Below, piece by piece: positions 1 to 9,839 of a stretch of DNA of 64,000 nt. The notes under the pieces are model-generated. The model was not told where the DNA came from. It did no database searches and saw nothing but the letters and a program-made list of their open reading frames with translations. The DNA lies in NCBI GenBank assembly GCA_037976565.1, contig CP137671.1:13019229-13083228 (forward strand), given 5' to 3'. The position numbers and the translations under genes were made by a program. Position 1 is the stretch's first letter; every line of letters begins with the position of its first letter. The DNA comes from Mesocentrotus franciscanus. Its lineage: Eukaryota > Echinodermata > Echinoidea > Camarodonta > Strongylocentrotidae.

Positions 1-536
1 CCTATACTATATGGTCATTTGTCTATTAATTACTTTGATCCATCAAAACACAGAAAGTTGGCGCGTAGATCTACTTGCATTAAACAAAACACAATGTAAC
101 AAATACCATCAATATATAGCAATATAAATTTATGTATGTATTCGTCGATCAATGTTTAATTTGGTGGGTTTTTTAAAATGTGGATGGTCCCCTATTAAAT
201 ATATATATATTTATATCCCGCATACTAAGAATCTTGCAATCTGATTGGTCTAAACGAGGTCACATGATCAATGATAGATTTACCATCACTTCATGGCCCT
301 GAGCTAGGGGTGTGATAGTACTTTTGTCACGATTGATAGTACTTTTTTGCTGCTGCCCCACTTGCCCATTGAATAAGCATAGCAAAGTAGGTTACGCGAA
401 ATGTCAGTGTCAGTGCAGAATCAGAACGCCGCGAGCGAAAACCTAGTTCTTTTAATTATGTAAAATTCACTTTAAATAGACCTTATTGCCGATGTGGGAT
501 ATAAAACAAATATCAACCTCCTTTACTCTGGCAATG

Positions 537-643
537 GATACAAACTATCATCGCCTCGGTGATCTCGGGGCTACTATTATCCCTCACCTGCGGCTCGGGA
601 TGATAGTAGCCCCAAGATCACCTCGGCGATGATAGTTTGTACC
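537..643. repeat. Inverted repeat (hairpin), about 46-bp arms
   Basis: Arms 537-583 and 598-643 are near-perfect complements around a 14-base loop. The arm contains CAAACTATCATCGCC and GATCTCGGGGCTACTAT. Probably a foldback/MITE core. Confidence 0.85.
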
Positions 644-1144
644 AGTACCCTCGTAGTCGGTTAATATTTGCTTAATATATATTTAATAAGAGACAAATAT
701 TCACTAAAAGATGAACGTGTGCACCTACAGCGTGGTGTTATCAAACAGTTCTGCATGAACCAATACTATAGCTCGAGCTTTTTTCATACACTTTAAAATC
801 AATGTTTGTATAGCTTTGAATGAAGATGATTACAGTATACTAGATGCCAAAATGTTGATGCTTTCATATGCACGTAACATGGCTATGATTAAAGCAAAAC
901 ATGATACGAAACCAAACAAACCAAAAAAACAATCAAACAAACGAGCTTACAAAACAACAATCTGAACGCATATAAGAGTCAGCTTACAGATTTTTTACAA
1001 TGTTATGATTGTTATTTCTACTACAATGGTAACTCAATCTGAATAAAATGATGTTGTAAGATATATTGTTGTCTGAAAGTAGTAGCTGTGATACACTATA
1101 TATTTTAAAAATATTTCAAAGATATCTAAACTAATGAATGACTA

Positions 1145-1330
1145 GTGGGAGGGAGAGAGAGGGAGAGAGGGAGGGAGAACAGGAAGGGAGGAGAGAGATT
1201 GAGAGAGAAGAGGGAAGGAGGAGAGAGAGAATGAGAAATAAAGATTGAGGGAGAGTGAGAGAATGAGAGAGAGAGAGAGAGAGAGAGTGAGGGAGAGAGA
1301 GAGGTTGGGGGAGAATGAGATAAAGAAAAA
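1145..1330. repeat. (GA)n-rich microsatellite
   Basis: Imperfect GAGAGGGA tract. Serine/leucine-rich open frames here are artefacts. Confidence 0.9.
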
Positions 1331-1852
1331 AAAGATGAATATATATTATGTACACTGTTGCTCATAAAGTTGGAATATTTTTTTTACCCCAATTTATGGA
1401 ATGATTTTGACAATGATTTATTCCTAATAGATCTAGATAATAGTTTACATTCTCAGATTTTATTGAATAATAATTTGTAAGTGTTTTTTGCGTGACTGCT
1501 GAAGCATCTGTATGCTACTATGCTAATCAACTAGGGGACCTACGCCCTTAAGTCATAACTGACAGTAAATGAGGATTAATGCCTCACAAAAGGGCAATAA
1601 TAATAGCACATCGACACGGTTTTTATCCTGGGGCCTCACAGTTACGAGGCCATTGCTTTGCCACTGAATCATGACTGCACGCAGCGGGGGCTAGGGTAGG
1701 GGGCAGCCCCCACACATACAAAAAACAAAGAACATGTAATAAAGTATCAATAATTCATGCATTTTCCCCCTGTCCCCAACAGAAAGAAATTCTCTGTGTG
1801 GCCATGCCTTGAACCATAATGCATGACCGCACAGAGATTTTTTTCTTTTCCT

Positions 1853-1990
1853 GAAAGTGTATTGCAGTCTTTAGTCAGTATTTGCTATACATTTTGGGGG
1901 GCACTTTTAAAAATTTTCCGGGGGGGATGATCCCCCTAAAAATATTGAGGGGGCGTGTCCCCCGTCCCCCGGGATCGCCGCCCCTGCGCT
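1853..1990 (+). repeat. Dispersed repeat, copy 1 (with 45561-45666)
   Basis: Shares GTCAGTATTTGCTATACATT, then TTTTCCGGG and the end GGATCGCCGCCCCTG with 45561-45666 in the same orientation. Confidence 0.7.
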
Positions 1991-2309
1991 CTACCACGAC
2001 ACCTCTACATGTAATTTAAAACAAGAAACTTGTGGGACATCTCGACGTTTGAAAATCGAATTAATTGTGACCACTTTCCTTTCCTTGACTAATAAGGGGA
2101 TACATGTTGAAAAATTAAGCTTAGACATAACATTTATAGAAGTAGCATTATGTTAGTTCAAGTTTAGGATCATTTATTTTCCAGCCGATTTTGGCTTTTT
2201 TCGGACACACAACAACATTATTTACAAAAACATAAAGAAGTTGTACACAAATCCATATGACAATATCATACATAAGAAAATTACACTACACAATCTTTAC
2301 AATGGTAAT

Positions 2310-2392
2310 TATAATAAAAAATAATAAAATAATGATATAATAATAATGATGATAATGATAATAATGTTAATAAAATAATAATAATAATTATA
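2310..2392. repeat. (ATA/ATG)n tract, probable SINE tail
   Basis: AT-rich trinucleotide tract adjoining the 3' end of the minus-strand SINE at 2393-3155, as LINE-dependent SINE tails do. Confidence 0.6.
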
Positions 2393-3155
2393 GGTACATT
2401 TTTATTGTACACCTATCAATCTCAGGGGATGCTCAAGGCGCCTATAAAGAAATATCATTACCCTGGCTTCAACCCAGCTGCCCTAAGGCGCTAAAATCAT
2501 TCCAGGTACACATTTACTACATCTGGTGGAAAGTGGCAAATGTAGATTAAAGGTAATGCAAAGTTTTGGGAAATTTTGAAAATTGGATGGATAGTAATTC
2601 TTAAAAATTTTGATATATTTGGATGCCCCTGTGGATGTATTATAAGCACTAGAAAATTTACCCCTAAAACAGTTCTGCTTTCGATCAAATTGAATAATCA
2701 AAATTTACCGGTGCTCCCGGTAAATCTCAAATATTTCAAATAGCGCCTCAGGCCATTACACGGTAGCTGCCACCATGAAAATCTCAGAATATGCAGTTCT
2801 GATATAACATTTCCAAACGGGAATAGCAAATCGGTCGATTGTATTCAAGAAACATTGTTTTAAAGCTAAAGTAATATCAGTCTTGAGAGGGAGCTATACA
2901 ACATAAAGAGTTTATTATTTAAAATTTCATCAATTTAGACTCGATTTCAACCGCGACAACGATCACTGAATAAGGTAAAATCGCATATGCTTCCAATATG
3001 TTCATTTGAATCACATTCATGACCCCATACCAAAACTTTGTATTACCTTTAATGTTTCTCCATAGGACATTAGTACCGCGGCAGAACTTGAACTGTGAAC
3101 TATGGCATCAACAGTCCGGTGACGAATCCACTAGACAAGTAGACCACGACTACTC
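2393..3155 (-). mobile_element. tRNA-derived SINE interrupted by a TTAA MITE
   Basis: The parts 2393-2550 and 3053-3155 together match the SINE at 17240-17445: GTGGCAAATGTAGAT on one side and GGACATTAGTACCG (GGACATTGGTGCCG in the other copy) on the other. On minus, GTTCAAGTTC near 3090 resembles a Pol III B box. The element at 2551-3048 is inserted at TTAA. Confidence 0.75.
2551..3048. mobile_element. TTAA-flanked MITE, family 1 copy 1 (498 bp)
   Basis: Starts AGGTAATGCAAAGTTTTGGG and ends CCAAAACTTTGTATTACCT, so the ends are inverted repeats. TTAA flanks both sides (2547-2550, 3049-3052), the piggyBac-superfamily target duplication. The second copy is 60607-61106. No coding capacity. Confidence 0.88.
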
Positions 3156-3558
3156 TATTATAAGAAAGGAAAATATATAACAACTATCCGCCATGACAGA
3201 TAATAAGATTCCCTGTTGTACTTTCCAATAAAAAGAAATTCAAATGATCTAGACGTAGCATTTCGAACATATTTTAGCTTTATGCATATTTTAGACAAGT
3301 GAACACAACTTTAGAAATGTTCCACAGTATACTTGAAGCAGATCTGTCTGTTTTTATTAACTGAATCTTATTTTAATGTTAAATAATGTTTAATCATACT
3401 ACTTTTTGTATCTTATCCTCGAGCGAGGTTTTTTATTTCCATAATTTCAATACATATTTACATTCATTACTCAATGATTGAGTGAAACATAAAAACTAAA
3501 AAATAAAAGTATTTTCAACAATTATTCCAGCTTAGTATCATTTCCTTTGCTAACACAT

Positions 3559-4335
3559 TCATACCTTAAAAATAATCTTAGCAACGACTTGAATTAAAAA
3601 AAACAAAGTATGTGGGTAAAAAACAGAACCATTGACAATCTTTTTGACGTAACATTTATAAATTGCATATTGCGCATAATTTAAAATAATATTCAGGAGA
3701 GTATATTTCTTGTTTCCTATGTCCTTACCTACAACTAATATCTTTTGGTTTATTTGTATTTCTACTCGGAATAGGTTAAATATCAAATTACATAGTATTT
3801 TCCAAACAAAGTCACATCCTTGCAATATAACATAAAGTGAAACGTTGAGTCAACTTGTCCACAAGAGTGCCATTTATGTAAGTTTTCTTTTGAGGCAATA
3901 AACCTGTGAATCATCTTGAAATTAAATTGTTTAATTTTATTATTACGAATTTGCTTTAATTTAAATAAAAATACATCCTTCCAAACAAGTGACATTTTCT
4001 AAATCTAGAAAGGAATTCCAAAAATAAATGACATTTGGTTCTCTTGACTTCTTACGTATTAACAAACGATAGTGATCTTTCACTTCAATAACAAAAAACA
4101 TTCACTTTATCCCCTGTTTCTATTTCTATAAGATTCGAAATATCACATTCATGTTCAAAATCATTGACATAACTTAATCTATCTAACCAACACTGCGGAA
4201 ATGCTTTATTTAATTTTGTATATTTGAAATAAGAGCTGTTGTTCTTTCACTTTTTATTTATTAATGTAGAGTCATTCCGAATATATCATTTGTAATCAAA
4301 TTCTGAATTTTCAATAAACCGGCATCTTTCCATTC
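3559..4335 (-). pseudogene. L1/Tx1-type LINE, C-terminal part (decayed)
   Basis: Minus-strand fragments read REWKDAGLLKIQNLI near 4280-4320 and, at 3783-3995, WKDVFLFKLKQIRNNKIKQF followed by FKMIHRFI and a CGQVDSTFHFMLYC zinc-knuckle-like end. This is the usual C-terminal layout of L1/Tx1 polymerases (W...G...DL; IIHRI; C.C...E...H.F..C). Stops and shifts make it non-functional. It is the downstream half of the element at 6233-7285. Confidence 0.7.
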
Positions 4336-4344
4336 TCGATAAAA

Positions 4345-4394
4345 CAATATCTTTTCTTCTTCTTCTTCTTCTTCTTCTTCTTCTTCTTCTTCTG
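4345..4394. repeat. (CTT)n microsatellite
   Basis: About 16 CTT units at the 3' end of the minus-strand CR1-like LINE; possibly its tail. Confidence 0.85.
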
Positions 4395-4395
4395 A

Positions 4396-6080
4396 TTAAG
4401 TCTGCCTCCTTCAATTGATTGAAGATTCTTGCAAACTATATGTGCGTTTATGTGTGAACCGCAATTTACGTCCATTCGAGTGCTACAGTGTATTTACATT
4501 ATAATACATTTTATTTACAAATATTTACAAGCTCATGTATAGGATGGAGAACGACTAGCCACAGTCACCAACCGTCTGCAGTCGACTACGGAAGGCTCCA
4601 ACAGATGGCGCTGCGACAATTTCTGAGGGCAGGGAATTCCAGCTCCTTACTGTTCTCGGAAAGAATGAATGCCGATGCGTTTCAGTTCTTGGGTATGGCA
4701 TCTGATAGGAATGTGGTTGGATGGCTCTCGTCGACTGGGAGACTTGTGTGATATAGTCCTGAGCCGGAAGATGAGCGAGATTGTTGTGTATATTATACAT
4801 CATAATTAGTCTGTCATTTTCTCTGCGCTCTTGTAGAGTGGTCCAATCAAGTTCTTTCAGCATACTGCTGACACTTGATGTATTATGGTAACGATTCAGA
4901 GTGAATCTCGCAGCTCTTCTTTGCACCAATTCAACTTTGTGAATGAAGTTCTTGGAAGTTGGGTCCCAGACAGAGGAAACATACTCTACGATCGGTCGAA
5001 CCAACGTTTTGTATGCAGTGGCTTTGAGGTCAGAAGATTTAATGCGTAGATTGCGTCTTAGAAAGGCAAGGACGTTATTGGCTTTGTTGACAGTATTATT
5101 GATATGTTGGGTCCACTTGAGATTAGAAGTGATGGTAACACCCAAGTACTTCGCAGAGTCAACGGTTTCAAGGGGGGTGTTGTTCAGATGATACACATGT
5201 TGTACCTTGCTTCTTTTCCTGGAGACCGTGAGTACCTTGCATTTGTCCGTGTTCAAAACCATCATCCATTTTTCAGCCCAGTCTCCAATCCTGTTGAGGT
5301 CTTGTTGAAGATTGTGTGCATGATGTTGGTTGTCGATGGTCATGTAGGAAATCGCATCATCGGCAAATAGGCGAACTTTGGATGCTAGACCATTTGGCAA
5401 GTCATTTATGTAGAATAGAAAGAGACAAGGTCCGACCCTTGAGGCACTCCAGATTCCACGGCTATTGATGATGAGTTCTTACCATTCAAAAGGACTCTTT
5501 GACTTCTTCAAAGGAGAAAGCTTTGGATCCATCCAAGATTCTTCCCTCTGACACCATAGAAGTTCAATTTGTGCAAGAGCCGTTGATGCCCAACCTTGTC
5601 GAATGCTTTCGAAAAACCCATGATTATGGCATCCGTTTGACGTCCTTCGTCCAAGTTCTTGTGCAGGTCGCTTGTGAATCCTAATAACTGTTGTTCACAT
5701 GACATGTTCTTGCGAAAGCCATATTGAAGGGGGAAGATGATGCTATTTATGTCCCCATGCTTCATGATATTGCTAGCTAGAACAAGTTCCATTAGTTTGC
5801 AGCAAATGCATGTAAGTGAGATGGGACGATAGTTTACTGGAGTTGATCTATTACCTTTCTTGTAGATTGGTACAACATTCGCCTCACACCAGTCAAGCGG
5901 AACATATCACAAACAATAGGAGCCAGAGTTGTTGCCAATTGCTTCAAGACTCGTGGAGTTATACCGTCCGGTCCAACAGGTTTGTGTATCTTCAAGCCAA
6001 AGAGCAACTTTTCTACACCCTTTGGTGTGAACACAATATCCTCCATATGATGAGGTCGCGGGTAGTATACCCTTACAAAA
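4396..6080 (-). pseudogene. CR1/Jockey-type LINE reverse transcriptase (decayed, nested)
   Basis: Minus strand, N to C: GVEKLLFGLKIHKPVGPDGI near 6000, VVPIYKKG and NYRPISLT near 5820-5870, YGFRKNMSCEQQLL, GFSKAFDKV (motif 3; the usual first Asp is Gly), SGVPQG followed by a frameshift near 5430, LFLFYINDLPNG, VRLFADDA (motif 5) and a 281-aa open C-terminal part ending WNSLPSEIVAAPSVGAFRS. Order and motifs fit CR1/Jockey elements. The 3' end meets a (CTT)n tract, i.e. (GAA)n on its own strand. Inactive: frameshifted at least once, with a motif 3 substitution. Confidence 0.8.
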
Positions 6081-6085
6081 AAGTA

Positions 6086-6219
6086 CCATGGTAACCATGG
6101 TTCTTTTGTCCAAATTACCATCCACCATGGTAACCATGGTTACCATGGTTTCAAACAATGATAAACATAGCTATGTATTTCATTGTTTGGTACCATGATT
6201 ACCATGGTTACCATGGTGA
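6086..6219. repeat. CCATGG-rich hairpin
   Basis: Arms about 6122-6162 and 6180-6219 pair nearly completely (ACCATGGTAACCATGG units, then CAAACAATGA) round an 18-base loop. A further ACCATGGTAACCATGGTT lies at 6086-6102. It sits at the LINE junction near 6080-6233. Confidence 0.85.
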
Positions 6220-6232
6220 TAACTTCATCATT

Positions 6233-7285
6233 TCAAGATATGGAGGAAATAAAGGTAATGTTACTATTTTTCCAAATAATTTTACTTGGAATATTTCTTA
6301 CTTTAAACATATCAATGAATCTTAGTTCTGACCAAGTACAAAAAAGATCTACATAAAATTCTGGCAAATTATGTTTAGAGCATAATAAATTCATATCTTT
6401 TATGTTACAATTGAAATGTAAACAAAGTGGCAAACCCCCTATTTTATCGGACCAGTATCTAAACATATTTTCCCCCATTGGAGCCATCATCATTAAAGAA
6501 ACGAGATATCCATGCCAAACGAAGTGAAGATATTTTACTAGCACTATCAATCATATTCAATCCACCATTTTCAATATAACTTGTAATTACATTACGTTTA
6601 ATTTTATCTTTTTTTTGGATTCCATAAGAATCAAAACAATAGTCTATTCAATATCTGTAAAACATGTTTTGGTACTGGTACAACAATTTGTGACACCGCT
6701 AATATTTTCAAAACAATTTTTCTACCATAAAAAGTAAGATCTCTCATTTTCCACATATTTAATACATTTCGAATTTTATCTATTTTTACTTTCCAGTTTA
6801 AATCTTGTGACAACTTCTTATTTTCGCCTACATATACTCCTAGATATTTAACAGGTTGATCCGTATATATAATGTCATTATCATGAACAAAAACTATCTA
6901 CAATATTCAGTTTCATAACTTCTGTCTTATTCCAATTTATTTTCGGACCTGCATAGTCTCCAAAATCGTTACTTTCATTCATATTATATTGTATATCATT
7001 AACAGATTCCACAAATAATGTCGTATCATCTGCATATTGGGAAATTTTTTAACTATCGATACCTAAATCAACACTGAATATATCAATCCCTTTAATCTTT
7101 TTTGGGGGGTCTTATTTTGTATGCTAATATTTCCACTACTATGTTAAAAAGTACTGCCGATAATGGGCAACCCTGGCGAACTCCTCTTTCTATAATCAAC
7201 TTTTTTGAAATCCATCCATTATTCATCACACGACCAATGGCATCAATATAAAAGGTCTTTATCCAGGTGATAAAAGATTCTTTTA
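6233..7285 (-). pseudogene. L1/Tx1-type LINE reverse transcriptase core (decayed)
   Basis: Reading from 7285 down: SFITWIKTFYIDAIGRVMNN, then RGVRQGCPLSAVLFNIVVE (RT motif 4), a frameshift, QYADDTTLF (motif 5 with the catalytic DD), GPKINWNKTEVMKL, VKYLGVYVG and WKMRDLTFYGRKIVLKILA. These are diagnostic of the L1/Tx1 group. Several stops and shifts make it a pseudogene. It would continue into 4335-3559 but for the CR1-like element between them. Confidence 0.8.
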
Positions 7286-7811
7286 ATCATATACTACTAT
7301 AAGCGGAGATATATAAAGACCGAAGCAGTGTTTGCATAGTTTATAAGACATCATATCTTCACCACAGTAATTGCATTAATGTAAATATATATAATAGGCC
7401 TCTTGGTACTTTTCACAAGCATTTTTAGAAAGTTCACTGCGATGACAAAACATAATGCTTATGGTTGCACTCAATACCATATCGTCCATGATCCAAAGGA
7501 TTTATTTGTTAAAAATCAATCTTTGAAATATATAGATTTTCAAGATTTGATTGAATCTATCTATCGGAAATCCTACAATGTCTTTGAAAATCTTTGTTAA
7601 ATTGTTTGGATTGCAGGGTTGCCGTACGATCTCGTTCTATCATATAGGTCAAAGTAATTCGCTGGTAGAAAATGTTAAGGAGTGATTAAAAAAAATCGAC
7701 AATTTTCATTGACCTTTGTGGCATAAAATGCATGCCACAAAAGCCTCTTTCCTTTTGAGTGTCTAATTAGTGTCCTGTCGATAATTCATTGCAATTGCAA
7801 TTGCAATTATG

Positions 7812-8019
7812 TCACCATGACGTAACATCCTTCAATACGGAGCTGGCGGCTTCGATGGCATGTGTTAATACGGCGACCTGCTGCTCTACGACCCTCCAGC
7901 GCTGGTCCTGATCGGGAGCATCAGAGATATCGTGTAAGGCATCGAGGATTCCAGGGAAGGTGTAGGGCGCATCCTCGGTGCTTCGCGGCACGGTCACACG
8001 CGGTGCAAAAAGGAGATGC
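7812..8019 (-). CDS. NAALADL1-like: NAALADL1-like exon 18: C-terminus and stop
   Basis: Opens [13 protein letters not shown] and continues [11 protein letters not shown] to the end LKDVTSW with a TGA at 7812-7814. The family equivalent is RHVIYAP...FPGIYDALFDI. The loop between FAP and FPG is 13 residues rather than 10 and lacks the Lys-Tyr pair of GCPII. Confidence 0.94.
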
Positions 8020-9806
8020 CTGCATATGTAAAGGTGATTCTGACATGTTAATTACTTATAAAGAAATAAAGAGTTACATTGAGACAATTGGTTAGACATG
8101 TTGCGCCTACGTCGAAAATATGACGGCAGGCAAATGTCTCTTTGTCCATCTGGCCAAAGTTGGCTCAATTGTGACAAATATGCCTTGCAGTTACGACCAA
8201 TATGTGGCGCACCGGGGTAAGTGCACTTTTTTTCCCGGAAATTGGAAAATTATACCGATCGATTTTTTTTTAATGTGGGGTAACGTAGGTTTTTTTTCTT
8301 CACCATTTAGCACACAAAAAAAGCTTTTTTCTTTTTTTTTTCTTTTTTCTTTTTCTTTTTTTTTTACACTGGAAAAAAGTGAGGGGGGGGTTTTCTCCGA
8401 AACACACACATAAAAAGAAAATTGAGGAGGGGGGTTTGACCCCCAAACGTACGCGCCTGATCAGTCCTGAGTGTCGCACACAGTGTTAACATTAGCAATG
8501 TGACGTCCTTTTAAGGCACTGCCGGGCAGACTGTCAGTGCCCGGCAGTGCCTTAAAAGGACGTCACATTGCCTTAAAAGGATGTCCACTTAGCAGTCCAC
8601 GTTCTCGTCGTGCAAATCTAAAAGTCCCTAATGTTCTCAGTAGAACCCCTTCCCGCCATACAATCGACTTACCTATCTTGATTGTTTCCTGGAAGCTCCC
8701 CTAGAAATGCCCTACTAAGAAGCATCATCTGGTCGTTGATTCGCCTTACAGCCAAGGCACTTGATTAAACAAAATGCAATATTAATGTTTAAAAACTGAT
8801 TTGAATTATTTTGACATGAACACAGAATAATGCTGAATAGATTGGGCTCCATATAGACATGGTGGATGCTGTTACATATGACCTAGGGAAGAGCACAGTT
8901 TGAAAAGATCAAAATTTTAGAAAGAAAAAGGCACGCTCTTTTTGCCAAACAAGGCTTCATATTCGAGAAATTCAAAGTAATACAAATTCATTTTCAGTAA
9001 CTCCTGGCCAGTCCCATGACTCCCCCAACACAAGTCCGTCATTAACTCAGTATTGGCTGAAGTCGTGCAATGCAACTCCCAATATGTAATTACATTTATT
9101 TCATTTATTTCTCCAAACGCATTTTTACAGAATAAAAAGAATCAACCCAAGGCTGTATTTCATCGAGTCATGTAACATAAAAACATACAAACATCATACA
9201 CTAAAAGTAAAAAAAAAATTTAACGGTTTCTGTGATATTAAATGTAAAATAGGATACACTTCATGGAACCGAGTATGGAAACTATTTGTAGTAGACAACG
9301 CAAACGATTAAGGACCTTATACAATTGAATAAGTTCTGTGTCATATAGAGTTGAAGGAATTGTCTCTGCTTCACTATACTTGTTATTTTTGTTATCCTTT
9401 GTCAAAGGAAAATTAAGAAGACAAGTATCCTTAAAAAACAATAACAAAGAAACAAAAGAAAAAAGAAAAGCAATGGGTTCTCGGTTAATAATTCCTGGTA
9501 TACTATATCATTGGCGGAAACAGGATTCTCTGGCTCTGGGAACGGGGATGGTGGGGGTACACAAGTGGAAATAATTTGCTTTATTTGTTAAACATAGAAC
9601 TGTCTTTCATCGATATGAAAACAAAAAATACTTTACCTTTTTGTGTTAACAGTGTTTACTCTTTCTTGAAATTCTTGAGCGTTTCCCAAAAGTTCACCAG
9701 TTGCTCTCGCAAGAGATCCTTATAAGGAAAGCAAAATAAAAGAGTAGCGCAAAATGAGTTTGCCAGGAAGATAATTAATGTTAGAGACAAGAGAGAGAGA
9801 GAAAGA

Positions 9807-9839
<33 letters not shown>

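Noticed and set aside
1126..1365. Serine/leucine-rich open frames on both frames of the minus strand
   Set aside because: Translation of a (GA)n microsatellite.
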